Shown: piece after piece, positions 34,649 to 46,174 of the stretch
Layout of the letters: every line of letters begins with the position of its first letter
How positions within the stretch are numbered: position 1 is the stretch's first letter
Assembly: GCA_030765065.1 (NCBI GenBank)
Contig: CM060978.1
Span: 220,119,498 to 220,183,497, forward strand
DNA length: 64,000 nucleotides
From: Deroplatys truncata
Taxonomy: Eukaryota > Arthropoda > Insecta > Mantodea > Mantidae
Reading direction: 5' to 3'
Program-made: the position numbers and the translations under genes
The notes under the pieces: model-generated
The model's database searches: none
What the model was told of the DNA's origin: nothing
Seen by the model: only the letters and a program-made list of their open reading frames with translations

Positions 34649-35217
34649 AGAGTTTGAAAATGCTTGTTGAAAACACATATGAAGTAAAATGCATGGCCCA
34701 AGGAAGGATTGACTCCGTCGCAGATAAATGTATGTTACCTGCTTTTAAGTGTTTTAAATTGCATCGGAGAAACACATAGCCTATAATCATCAGAATTGTG
34801 TACGACCAAACGAGCTTGACTTTAATTAAACAATATAAAATAGGAAAAGTAGAGCATAGCTAATCATATTATTAGGAAGGTATATTTGATCCTGTGGACA
34901 GTGATCTCTCATGCCAGTGCTTTAATTAATGAACTTTGACTAATTAGATTTCGTATTGTAATTGAAATATATGAGATGCAATTGCATAGTTGAGCTTGAA
35001 AAATACGGGGTTTCATTGTTTTTGTTTTGTTTTTAATTCCTGGAGAAACGAGAAATAAATTACCATTTAGCTTTATTTATAAAGTTCAGTATTTAACAAC
35101 TTTAATACACCTTCATTCATCTTTTAACCTCCGAAATTCACATTATTATTACTTACTCACATATACCGAAAAGCTGTTTCGTTTTCGAATTGACATATTC
35201 ACAAAAAAGGCTCATAG

Positions 35218-35220
<3 letters not shown>
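34649..35220. other. Unassigned spacer
   Basis: No feature recognised. Confidence 0.4.

Positions 35221-35269
<49 letters not shown>
35221..35269. repeat. (AAT)n microsatellite
   Basis: About 16 uninterrupted AAT units. Confidence 0.95.
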
Positions 35270-35270
<1 letters not shown>

Positions 35271-35589
35271 ATTTTACTTCATTACATAAGAGATCTGCGG
35301 TCTTTCAAAGATAAGTCCAGGTTAAAATTAAACATTTGATGCATTTGACGTGTTACAATCCGCGACCTTCCTTACAAAATGCTGATTTGTTGTTTCAATT
35401 CTGCAATTAGTCCTAAAAACTTCCTTTCTATTTGTTTACCGTTAATTCTAGCAGAAATGTTGTCAAAATGTTTTTTGTTGTGGTTACAGAGGAGCATTTA
35501 GGAGATTAGAAGGACAGTCACTTATTTTAAAAGCAAGTCGGTCTTAAAGTAGTTAAAATTCAAACCAATAATAAAGAATATATCGGAAA
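35270..35589. other. Unassigned spacer
   Basis: No feature recognised. Confidence 0.35.
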
Positions 35590-36812
35590 CGGTTATCGCC
35601 ACAAAGCATTTTATTGAATAAATTATGTGCTTAAGCACATAAAACATCTATATTCCTGTATAGTAAGATGTTGTCTATCTCTTACGGTTTGCTAATTATG
35701 CAAAGTTATTCAAACGAAGACTTCATAGGCTATTTGCAGGAAACTCAAGGTATACATTTAATTTGTCATGCAAACACCTTATCACATGGAATTTTAATCA
35801 AATTCGTTAGATATTTCTGAGAAGATCAAAATTAAACAAATTCTTCCATGTAAAGGGCAGTTTGGGGTATGGTTCAGGTGGTTACATCTGTGACCCGCAT
35901 TCGGATGGTCCTGGGATCGATCCTTGGAGATCGCCCACTCTGTCCCATAGGTTTTTCGTGGTTTTCCTGGGTCAACAGGATAATGCTGGTGTGATTCATC
36001 TTCTACCACGACTCTCCTTTCTCTCCTTTCCATCATCTTCCTTGCCATCTGTTTCAGGGTTGTAGAACCAGGCGACGGTATTTGGCGGGTTGCGGCTGAG
36101 CGGTGGCTTGCCCTCTGTAACGTTTCTTTCCTGGCGTTGTTGTGGTACCGCTAATTTAGGTCTCTCCTCAGCGGGGCTTACCTCCGGGGGACCCTGGAGG
36201 TTGGTGACTTGTGGGAAGGGACCGTGCGGCGGCGGATGCGTTCTATCTGGAAACGTTAGGGACACCATCTATGCTTGCGCCCGTCAGCCTCCGGATTTTG
36301 TAACTCTTCGGGTCTCTCCTCTCATCCTTACTTCCCAGGGGTCACGTTGGAAGTATAAAGGGGGCTCCTCCAGTGATACGTACCTTTACCTTTACCTCTC
36401 ATCCCTGAAATATGCTGAATTTAGATACCAAGATTGATATTTAATCGACTTTTCCTTTTTAAGTTTAACCAGTGAAGCCCAACACGTTCTTTTAAGAGCT
36501 AAGGTTCAAAGTCCATAGCTCGCCCCACCTACTATATTTGAAGAAGATGGCACGCTAAACCAATCAAGTTTTAATCCTTGGCAGCACGAGTGGAAATGAG
36601 CGAGAAGGGAAACTTCCTTCATCATCTCTCTCTCTCGCTGTATGATAGCGCATCCCTGATTTATGCTGTACACGCAAACACGCGCGCGTGCGGATCTTTT
36701 TAGAATAAATGTATCTTCTGGATACGGGGTCCTCAAAACATTACTTCCGGTGAAATCTCGACGCCGAATTTTGGGTGGAATACAATACTTCTACTTACTC
36801 TAGGTAGAAAAA
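35590..36812 (-). mobile_element. HINE-b copy split by a SINE
   Basis: Left part 35590-35869 runs to 'gggcagtttgggg'; the right part resumes at about 36399 with ATCCCTGAAATATGCTGAAT and continues through GTGCGGATC to the CCGGTGAAATCTCGACGCCG end. About 35 bases of the element are missing at the SINE junction. An extra 0.2 kb around 36470-36650 is not part of the family. Confidence 0.65.
35870..36398 (+). repeat. SINE family A copy inside HINE-b
   Basis: Box A region TGGTTCAGGTGGTTACATC and box B CTGGGATCGATCC, then TTTTTCGTGGTTTTCCTGGG. The long GC-rich body shares the general layout of the copies at 17137 and 46996 and ends in TACCTTTACCTTTACC, a short tandem tail. Confidence 0.75.
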
Positions 36813-38004
36813 AATAAAATGTATTATTTCTGAGATAAGCACACTGAACTGAAGAACACCAGGTCTTTTGAAGACTTAACAACGCTTCTCCTCTGTTATT
36901 ACCAGCTATCGAAAAATTCAGCCGGCAGTTGCCTTTTCAGGATGAGCAAATACTCCGGAAAAAGCTCACCGAGGCAATTTATCCTTCTGGAATCGAATTC
37001 CATTTGCATCCCCTCTATTCCTTTCTTATCCTTTGTTCTCTACACCTACATTCCATACAAGCATTCCACTTCTCGCCTCCGAACATTACTTTATTCGTGC
37101 ATATAACGGGTGCTATAAAATAGGCACACCGTTTCGATAAGCAGAAGCTCCGAAAGTGTGCTCTTTTGTATAAGAACAAAAGCATTAGAATTCTACACAC
37201 ACAGTAAATACTCCTGTAATCTTCTTCTATATCAAGCATTAGATCTAATTGATCTCTTTTGAATTCAACTGACTATTGAACCCCTATAATGTATCAATCG
37301 GCAATTGAATAATACTTGAGATATTGTAAACTTTATCGTATTCTTTAAAGAAGTCCCCAATACATTTTTAATATGTATCAGTTCAGAATGAATTTACACT
37401 GCGGATCTAAAACATATTTATCGCTGTGAGTTACGTTGATCTCTCATCAGACCCGCTTGTTGTACAGCTTTCAAAATATCCACGACTTAGTACTGGGACT
37501 AACGTTATATCGCACAAACCATCTGGAGGTCTCTCTTTCATTTGTTGCAAAGCAATATGTTAAAATAACGCAAGTCACAGTCTTTCTCGGGTTCTAATTT
37601 TCATTTTAAAAGTGAAATCAATAGCATTAAGCAGAACCCGGATTTTGTTGACTGATAAATGCTTTATAAGGACCTATAAAATGACATAATTAAAAAATGA
37701 TCTAATACTGAGAATTGTTTGATTAAAACATTAGTGTAGAGAAAATTATAAATTAATTTGCACATGGATATACTGCTATACACGTTATAGAACAACTGCG
37801 TATAAGAATAATGATAATAATTTCGAAAATTTATTAAAAATATGTTTGTTCCATATTTTGTTTGAAGAATCTAAATGAAAAACTATGAAATTTGTTTTTG
37901 AAGCAGGTCTTACAAAATTGCAGATTAACTCTCTTGAATTCTCAGATTATACAGAATTCATTGCAAATGAAGAAAGCTTCCCAGGCTATGTTATGACACA
38001 AATA
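36813..38004. other. Unassigned AT-rich region
   Basis: About 1.2 kb; no feature recognised. Confidence 0.45.
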
Positions 38005-39282
38005 TAGGGTCTTTCAACAAGAGTTTCCTATCTTTAGCATGTGATAGCTGCCGTTGCTATTGAGTTAAAACAGCCATTTTTTTCATGTGGTTACAGTTGT
38101 TATTGACAAATAGTTGTGGAACGTTACAACATTCAGCAACGCGTAGAAATTGTGAAAATGTATTATCAAAGTAGATCATCTGTTCGCCAAACCTTCCGTG
38201 TATTGCTGAAGCTTACGGTATGCATAATCGTCCCTGCGAGAGAACCATTCGGCGTTTGATCAATAAATTTGATAGAAGTGTTTCTGTCAGCAATCAAAGA
38301 ACGCCTGTATGTAATCGAAGTAAGCGCTCCAACGAAAACATGTACGTTCGTGAGAGTGTACGCGAGAACGGAAACAAAACAATTCATCGCCGAGTGCAAG
38401 AATTGGGGGTTTCGCCGACCAAAACTTGGCGAATTCTGCATCTGGACTTGAAGTTTCACGCTTAAAAAATGAAGCCCAACGACCATAGGTTGCGCCGTGT
38501 GTTCGCTGACTGGGCTATGGAGCAATTGGAAGCTGGCCCGGATTTTTGTCGACAAATCATCTTCAGCGACGAAGCCCACTTTTGGATGGATGGTTGTGTT
38601 AACAAACAAATTGCCACTATTGGACCAATCACAATCCAATGCAGATTCAAGAACGACCACTTCATCCCCAAAAGGTTACTGTGTGGTGTGGATTTTGGTA
38701 TGGTGGAATCATTGGTCCATATTTTTTCAAGATGAAGATGGAGAAGCTCTAACTGTCTATGGAAAAAGATACCGGGCTCTTATAAGGGACTATTTTTAGC
38801 CTCAATTGGATGATATGGATCTCAGAAACATCTGGTTCCAGCAAGATGGTGCCACATGTAATACTGCTCTTGAAACAATCGATCTTTTGAAAGAGAAGTT
38901 CAGAGGTTTCATCATTTCCCGTGGTGGTGATGTTAACTGGCCCCTGAGGTCATGTGATTTAACGCCGTTGAATTACTTCTTGTGGCGTTATGTTAAATCT
39001 CGAGTTTATGTCAACAAGCCAGAAGCAGTAAATGGTCTTATAAATAACATCACGCGTGTTATTCGTGAAGTTGGACGTATTTTACGTTCTTCTGTCATTG
39101 AAAATAGAGTCAACTATATACGCGCAACTCAACGAAGTCGCGGCGGTCACTTAACTGATGTTCTCTTCCACACATAATGACATTAATCATGTTCCAAAAT
39201 AAAAAAAGAAATAAACCTCTATCATTTATATAACGTGTTTTATTTAAGTTCAAATATAGGACACTCTTGTTGAAAGACCCTA
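38005..39282 (+). mobile_element. DD41D (rosa-like) element 1, 1278 bp
   Basis: Inverted repeats TAGGGTCTTTCAACAAGAGT and, at the right end, the inverse of TAGGGTCTTTCAACAAGAGT, with TA on each side. Colinear with 55495-56789. A Tc1/mariner-superfamily element with a single transposase gene. Confidence 0.88.
38116..39176 (+). pseudogene. DD41D transposase, broken (copy 1)
   Basis: The start codon position carries GTG (38116), where copy 2 has ATG. Blocks: ERYNIQQRVEIVKMYYQS, RPCERTIRRLINKFDRS (helix-turn-helix), RVFADWAMEQLEAGPDF, IIFSDEAHFWMDGCVNKQ (first D), DLRNIWFQQDGATCNTA (second D), RSCDLTPLNYFLW (N at 38971-38973 in place of the third D) and QRSRGGHLTDVLFHT. Counting from the D of QQDGAT, 41 residues precede the third position. 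Besides frame shifts there is a TAA near 38463 and a TAG at 38797-38799; the TAG is shared with copy 2. Confidence 0.85.
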
Positions 39283-40044
39283 TATAAGGGCAATAGCAAC
39301 TGACTTGATGCACTCATCAAGTCGAAACCGTCAGTTGGAAAACTGACCTGTCCCATCCCTTTATGGGACACGAAATTTAGTACTGTAATTGTACCTTCTC
39401 CCCTGACAACAGCCTCCATCATCCGCAAGCAATCTCTTCCAGAACTAACCATTAAATAGATGTGTCATTTTTATCCCAAGAATGTGAGTAGCGATGTAAA
39501 AAATTACTCTTAGTCTCAGTTTTGAGCAGTGAAATTTCTAATGATGTAAGTTACCCCCAGTAAAATCTCAGTAATATAAAATCTGTATCTCGAGAATGTA
39601 ATTGCTAGAAAATGAACATTAAATAATGATAGAAGGGGGCACGAAAATGATAAAGTAGTCAGCTAAATTCCAAAAATAATCTTTAAAAATAGAAAAGGGC
39701 ATATAATGACAAAAAATAACCCAATAAATGCGCATTTTCATAATTTGGGATCTACGATAAGGATTTATGTGTACACTGGCAATGTCATGTGGTGCGACAA
39801 CTGAAAGATGACATGTCATCAGAACTTTGATAATCACGAAAGTGACCTCACGAAAACTGGTGATAGTCTTTCTACTAGTTTTGCGTCCATGCACGAATAT
39901 GTTGTTAAATTCTAATTCTGAGAATCTCGAGTAGAGACGAGATGCCGTGTGTGCTTTTACAAATTTCTGAAAGCAATAGTAACAATTATTTCTACCCTAT
40001 CGGGAGGCTGTAATTGTTGCACAGTAAATGGATTTTTTTCTCAC
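39283..40044. other. Unassigned spacer, possible intron of the gene at 40158
   Basis: No repeat recognised. On the minus strand an acceptor-like CATGTCATCTTTCAG ends at 39801; joined to the donor at 40044 it would add a few codons (LSHHMTLPVYT) and then a stop. This is weak support only. Confidence 0.3.
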
Positions 40045-40158
40045 CTCTTTTGGCATTTGCTTCTGAAAAACTCCATTGTCCAGGATAGTGTACACAAGAA
40101 CTTCTTTTGCTTCGGCCAGCTTCACCACTTGCAGCATCTTTTTGGCAGCTTTAGACAT
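40045..40158 (-). CDS. Candidate first coding exon, unidentified host gene
   Basis: Minus strand, exactly 38 codons, from the ATG at 40158 to a donor at 40045/40044 (AAAGAG/GTGAGAAA). It begins MSKAAKKMLQVVKLAEAKEV and continues LVYTILDNGVFQKQMPKE. The start context AACAACAATGTC is close to the insect consensus, the exon ends in phase 0, and codons are balanced, unlike the surrounding AT-rich DNA. It belongs to none of the repeats in the window. I do not recognise the product; nothing indicates a signal peptide or membrane segment. Downstream exons would lie at lower coordinates; the only acceptor noticed is weak. Confidence 0.45.
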
Positions 40159-40500
40159 TGTTGTTTACGACAAATAACAATATTCCCATCCTTAGAGTTT
40201 TTTCATCATGTATGGAACGGGAGTCTTTGCATGCGGTATCCAGACCGCAAACTCCACATGCTAATGCCAATTATCTGACACGCCTTTATGGACGTTGTCG
40301 AACGACAAACGCGCTGTCCCGCTGAATACCGACTCTTACTATCTGAATTCAATCGCAAACCACTATCACGTGCATCATAACAGAAGGATAAGAACTTGGA
40401 CTGTAACAGTAAAGCATGCATCCTTATTACTAGAATTTAGCATCACAGACACATACCTAGTCACACACAGTCTAGAAAGACGGTGGAGGTCATGAGGCAC
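40159..40500 (-). promoter_or_regulatory. Possible 5' UTR and promoter region of the 40158 exon
   Basis: Mixed-composition sequence with several CG dinucleotides (around 40300-40330), in contrast to the CG-poor AT-rich surroundings, lies directly upstream of the ATG on the minus strand. No TATA box at a clear position. Transcription start not assignable. Confidence 0.25.
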
Positions 40501-42421
40501 GCTGCCCCTCTCTATGTCCTCTATAACTGCAGCAAGTTATATTAAATTATGACTATTGGTGTAATATTTATAATGCAAATTAGGAGCTAGGAGAGAGTGG
40601 GACAGTTTGTATAAGACATATAGTCGGTTATTTCCTTATTTATAAAAGGAAATAGAAGGAAGGAAGAAGAATAGGAAAGGAAGTCTTTAAAAGGATATAG
40701 ATTTGATTTCATTAATAGTTAATGTTAAAATTTATCGCAGCCATCTAATAAATTTTCACTCTTTTATAATTACTGGTATGATTGAAATTAAAGTAAAGGT
40801 CACAAAACTAAAAATTCATTTTTATGTTTGTAACTTTTATTATCTAAACATTATTTTTCATGATACGTTAACTTTTTTTTCTCTCTGGGTGTTTATTACC
40901 CTATAAAATACTATTTAACTGTTTATAAAGAAGGGTGAGTAACAATTTATAAATTTTAAAATTAAAATCTATTATTTTTAAGGATTTTATATATATATAT
41001 ATATATATATACACATACACATTTGCTTTTGAAGATATCATAATTTTTTATTCAACAATAAAAATGGCAAATATCAAATTAATAAGACAACAATCGTTTA
41101 TAACTTCTGTAAAATTTAAATCGGAAATTGAATTACGGAAGACATTACTGCTTAGGAAAAATTTAATAGTACAGTAAAGCATATTAAGATGTTTGTAATA
41201 GCATACTAGGGTTGTTCATAGAAATTTAGCCTCATATTATATGTAGTTTCTGCTCTGAGTGCTGTAGAAAATTACCTCGCAATAACAAACAAAATATTTT
41301 TTGTCTAATCACGAAGACATTTACTGTTTGTATATACGAAGCAGAACTGCTCGATACAAGATGGGAATTTCCGTGCTGAAAGATGCCTCCTCATAAAGCT
41401 ATAGGGTTGGTGTATAGAGAGACTAGGAATATTTTGAAGGCTTTGAAGTCCTAATTCTCTACATATTTTCTGGAAGATTTTACGTACAATTATTTAGCAT
41501 ATTACCTCTGAATAATGGGCATATTAATTAATGCTTACCATACTACATTATTTCCCCTAATTTGCTATCATATAATAATAGGACCGTATATGACATACTA
41601 TATGAAAGGTTCATGTGAATTTCTGTTGTCATAAAGCAGTTTTTTGGCATAAATACATAATTTTATTTTACAGGAGCCTCTTTTTCTCGACACTTCCCAA
41701 AATCCAAACAAGGAAGACTTTAGGCGTATAACAACTGTATAGCTTAAAGGTGCTAGACATGATAGACGTGCTGAACCTTCCGAAGAAGGCCATGTCACGT
41801 CGTTTCAAGTTTGCAGATATAGCTCAAACAATTCACAAGGTGAGCTGCCACGTATCTTGGAAGGTGAATATCAAATTTCGCGAATCCGATGAATTACTTC
41901 TCATGGTGTCAAAATTCAGTTTGGTTAATTTTACTCCGCTTCCAACAACAAGACTCCATGGCAGATAAATCAGGTATTGCACAGGTAATACAATCCCACC
42001 ATCTATTTGGAAAGGATTTTAAAAGCAAACATCGTAGGTGGAGCCCGAAAGTTAGTAATAGGAACTAGAGGAAATACCTTATAATATGATGCCATCATTT
42101 ATCCGTAGCACTTGAACATCCTACATCCAAATGACCTTATCGAGTATGTCCACTTGACATTCTCGATAGTCTACATTGGGAAAAACATATGCGATAATTG
42201 CACATACCATTCATTCATTGATTTAGCTCTGATCACTTTCCAGTATTAACAAGTCTATCAAATTGTGCCGGAAGTAAAATACTACTTACTCTTCTACCGA
42301 AAATCTTTACTGCAGCTGAGGTGGAAAATTATGTATGACAATTACATCCCGGAAGACTCCCGGCTGCGATTTAATCGTACACTAACTACTAGAAAATCTC
42401 TCGAAGTAAGTACTGATGCAG

Positions 42422-42422
<1 letters not shown>
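40501..42422. other. Unassigned region
   Basis: Mostly AT-rich. Contains a (TA)n run at 40989-41012. At 41689-41900 two overlapping frames look partly coding, with an acceptor-like TTTTATTTTACAG and a donor-like CACAAG/GTGAGC, but each frame has a stop. The upstream part of the LINE at 42503 may begin near 42240. Confidence 0.35.

Positions 42423-42502
<80 letters not shown>
42423..42502. repeat. (AC)40 microsatellite
   Basis: An 80-base uninterrupted dinucleotide run, the longest in the window, at the 5' edge of the recognisable LINE sequence. Confidence 0.98.
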
Positions 42503-42503
<1 letters not shown>

Positions 42504-43735
42504 CCATAATGCGATGCTTCGCACTCCTCACTTCCCTTCTGATTGGAAACTGCTGATGAATGCTGTAAAAACCCAATTGAACCTATCAACCTATTTTTGC
42601 TGTTCTCAAGAGTTTGAATGACTTCTCGTACCTCCACTATTTGCTCATGTTTGAAATATTATCCCAACTACAACAGTTTGGTTTTATTGCACATCACTCC
42701 TGACCGCAACAATTACATTGCATTGCTGACTGCTTGTTGGAAGTCTTTGAACAATACTCACTTGCTCTTGAATTGTTTGACATCGATCAAGCCTTTGACA
42801 TGCCATACCTTTGGGGTATGTCCCATTCACTCTGATGTACTACAGGTACCACTTTTATATCTATTTTACACATCACACTTCTAATTTCCCGCAAAAAAAA
42901 TGCATTAACTATTGCATACTTCGCTGAGGATGTAGTTATTGGTGAAGGAGATAGTCAATCTGAAGCAACCCAACTCAAAAACTTCTGCGACAGTGGTAAA
43001 ATATTTTGGCTTGTAAATATGAATTATCTCAAATCTAAACTTGCAAAATTCACTTAAAAGCACCACTTAACTAATAATCCGTAACCTTCGGAGGAATACC
43101 GTCACCCATATCGGTTTCAAAGATGTATCAGCCTTTTTCTTGATGCCAATCTTACGTGGGATAATAATATCTCCCACGTAGTTCAATCCAACAGACACGG
43201 AATCACACAGTGAAATACTTATTTGAGATATTGATACCGGCATTAAGATATAAAAAGTTCATCTGTATTCCTGTCATCAAACAAATATGGCAGTACGACT
43301 GAACAATATGGGGATCTGCCTGGAGTACATAGATGTACAGAATTCAACGTCTGCAAAGCCGTTATTTAAGTCTGACAGGAGGTCCCTGGTTTAGCCTCAA
43401 TGGTAGTCTACATGCTGACACATGAATTCCAGACATTGTTACTGTCCTCCGCGCCAGCTAGAAACGGTTACTCCAATTCTGCAATTATCACCACAGCTCT
43501 CTTCTCCTCCTACAAATGTAAATCCCGCCTGCTCCACTATATAGAAGACTGAAAACATAACGGTGTTCCGATTTGCACTTGGACTACTATTAAGTGAAAT
43601 ATTTAAATTGATAACCTTACCCCAAATACTTTGGTAACTACCTAAGCTCCTGTGTCGCGTTGTTTATATTAATTTTCTTTGTCACAACTGAAATGTACAT
43701 TTGGTACAGTCAAGTTTACAATGAATAAAAAAAAA
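42503..43735 (+). pseudogene. Jockey-like LINE reverse transcriptase, heavily decayed
   Basis: RT landmarks in the correct order across all three frames: AMLRTPHFPSDWK, NPIEPINLFLLFSRV (RT motif near 42580), QFGFIAHHS (42672), LELFDIDQAFD (42765), VLQVPLLYLFYTSHF (the position of the VLGPLLF motif), IAYFAEDVVIGEGD (42915; FAED for the catalytic YADD) and VTFGGIPSP (43085). Then come blocks typical of the region after RT (QYGDLPGVHRCTEFNV, 43300). Ends in AATGAATAAAAAAAAA at 43735, a probable poly(A) tail. Many stops and shifts; no activity possible. Confidence 0.75.
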
Positions 43736-44586
43736 TGGAATGTGTTAAGTTCACTTGATTTTCTCTACCCTCAATCGCTTATTAGCGAATATACAAAATA
43801 TTCTTAAGAAAGTTTTATCTTCGTAAAATTTCTTTTAATGAACATAAACCTTTCCGAAATAGCTGCATTACACATATCGTTATAGATACAAGGGAACAGC
43901 GATAGGTAAATGTTTTAGAACTGGACGCTATATGCTGGCCTTAAAATTCAATATTCCTTCTCTGCAAACGCGAGTAACAACAGAGTATCGACAGGACTTA
44001 AAAATATTGGCTAAGTATTGAACTATTAGAACGATTAAGAACGGATATCTTGGAAATGACTGATACCAGAAAAAAATATTTGAAATGAATTATGTGTTTT
44101 GAGGAGATCTAATTTATTTATTTTTTTTGTGCAGTGCGCTTTCCTCTATCGCTTATGTTTACCAGTTATACAAGATTACGCAAAATTCCTTCCAAATGAA
44201 GTGGACTTCATGAGCTTTTATTTATCACGTAAACATCTTAAATACAGGATATTTTAATAAAAATATTTAGTGCCAGTTTTTAAAAAGCCAAAATTTCGAA
44301 AAATGTATGTAAAGTGTAGTTTTGGGTAGATGGCTTTTCTTGAAAATGTTCGTGCCCCATCTTTAGAAAAAAACTGAATTAAATATAAGGTTTTGTATTT
44401 ATCAGTCTTTTCGTTTTTCAGTAATGCTGCTTACACACACACACAAACATGCACAAGCGCGCACAGACCTTTTTCCAAAAATGTTTTCTTTGTATTTAAG
44501 GGGCCTATAACACGTATTTCCGGTAAAATCTCTGTATCCAGTTTTTGTGTGGAATTCCGCTACCTGTTACATGTAGCAGAGAAAGT
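43736..44586 (-). mobile_element. HINE-b copy, full length, in the LINE poly(A) tail
   Basis: Begins exactly at the end of the A-run of the LINE (TGGAATGTGTTAAGTTCACT) and ends at the inverse of ACTTTCTCTG. The best-preserved HINE-b, used here to align the fragments. CA tract at 44433-44452. Confidence 0.8.
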
Positions 44587-44877
44587 TAAAGTAAAATAAA
44601 ATATAATAAAACATGAGCAACAAAGGAATACACATTTAAGTGCAAATATGAGATTCGTTTATTGAACAAGATGATAACGTAGCTGACAGTGATAGGTAAT
44701 AACAAAAGTGTCTTTCACATCCAAGAAATCATTTCGAATGAAAATAATACAAAATACCACTTTTGTAAATAAACATAAAGAAAAATGAAAATCTTTGTTA
44801 TAATTGTTTTCTAAGATTCTCCACAATATAACAGTAATTGTGGTTATACTACGTGCATCACCTGAAAACATAGCGTC
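44587..44877. other. Unassigned spacer
   Basis: AT-rich, no feature recognised. Confidence 0.35.
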
Positions 44878-45200
44878 ACAAAGGTAAACACTCTGGCTCG
44901 TTGCCTTCTACTTCACAGTAGTAATTGGAGTCAGATTCTTGTTTACTGCATTCTTCGTGTGCTTTTTTCTTCACTGTTCGCTCCCAAGTTTTCCTTTTTT
45001 GCTTGATATTACAAATCTGAATTTTTTCCTTTTCTCTGGTCCTTGCTTGTCTTTGCACAAGCGAAGCTTCTTATGGAGAGGAAGTAATCTCACTTGCAGA
45101 AGCTACCACCGACTCCATACGTGATAGTGCTCTCCGAGAGACATCAGAATTAGGACACTTGTAAATTTCAGAGCATCATCAGCATAAGCTGATGAAGTGC
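44878..45200 (-). pseudogene. Decayed coding fragment, possibly a transposase C-terminus
   Basis: The minus-strand frame reads CPNSDVSRRALSRMESVVAS, a TAA, then ARTREKEKIQICNIKQKRKT, KKKAHEECSKQESDSNYYC and a stop after ECLPL at 44878. The basic stretch followed by a serine/acid-rich stretch and a lone YYC resembles the tail of pogo/Tigger-like transposases that end in a cysteine motif, but the motif itself is missing. Cut off on the upstream side by a HINE at 45222. Identity uncertain. Confidence 0.3.
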
Positions 45201-45221
45201 CAGAGAAAACATCTCTAAAAA

Positions 45222-46120
45222 CCTGATGTTTTACATTCACATGACTTTCTCTACTCTTGTACAAACTATTTTTACAAAGGCTTATTCTTCATCTACTTCG
45301 TGTTAATCGAGATAAACATTTGCAGACTCTATTGCTAATTTTCTTGTAGATGTAAGCGAATATATATTTACAAGTGCAATATAGAAATACAGTATCCTTT
45401 AAGCATAGACATTACTCTTAATAGCTGGTTGCTATGTGCAGCACCATTCTCCATGCCACAAATTAATACTCCTTGCATATCCAAGACAAAAACGTGAATA
45501 ACGAATTCCCATTTGAGAAAATAAGTATTGAAAAATTTAAGGGAATAACAAGCAATATCTCGAAAATGATTCACTGAACAAAAAAAATGTATATGACATC
45601 AACTGTGTATTTTAACGCGATCTACATCTTTTGTGTAGTAAAATTCTGTCTATCTCTTATGGTTTACCAGTTATGCAAAAGTCGTTCACAACGAAGAATA
45701 CGTTTGGAGACATTCCCAGAAAATTCAAGATATACATTTTATTTGATATAAAAATATCTTAAACGTATGATATTTTAATCAAAATCGTTAGAGCCATTTT
45801 TGAGAAAATTAAAATTTTCGGAAAATGTTCCATGTAAAGGGTAATCTGGGGTGGGGGGATTTTCTTGAAAACCTTCGTGTCGCACCTCTGGAAGATACTG
45901 AACCTAAATACCAAGTTTGGTGTTTATCCGACTGTTCGTTTGTGATTTATGCTGTTCACAGACACACAGACACACACACATACACACACGGACATGTTTC
46001 CAAAAATCCTTTTTTTGGATTCAGGGGGTCTCAAAACATGTATTTCCGGTGAAATCTCGCTATCGAATTTTTGGGTGGAATGCAATACTTCCTCTACTTA
46101 CTATACGTAGTACAGAAAGT
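45222..46120 (-). mobile_element. HINE copy, full length
   Basis: From CCTGATGTTTTACATTCACA to the inverse of ACTTTCTGTACTACG, flanked by AAAAA on both sides. CA tract at 45963-45988. Carries an uninterrupted recurrent frame at 45825-46052. Confidence 0.85.
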
Positions 46121-46174
46121 AAAAATGTGATGGTAGATACGATAAAAGGCGGTTTTTCCGAAAACCTATAAGGG

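Noticed and set aside
39949..40278. 109-codon plus-strand frame rich in F, H and C
   Set aside because: It is antisense to the exon candidate at 40045-40158; its odd composition is what an antisense shadow gives.
42342..42637. Minus-strand frames rich in VCVCVC
   Set aside because: They are translations of the (AC)40 microsatellite and carry no information.
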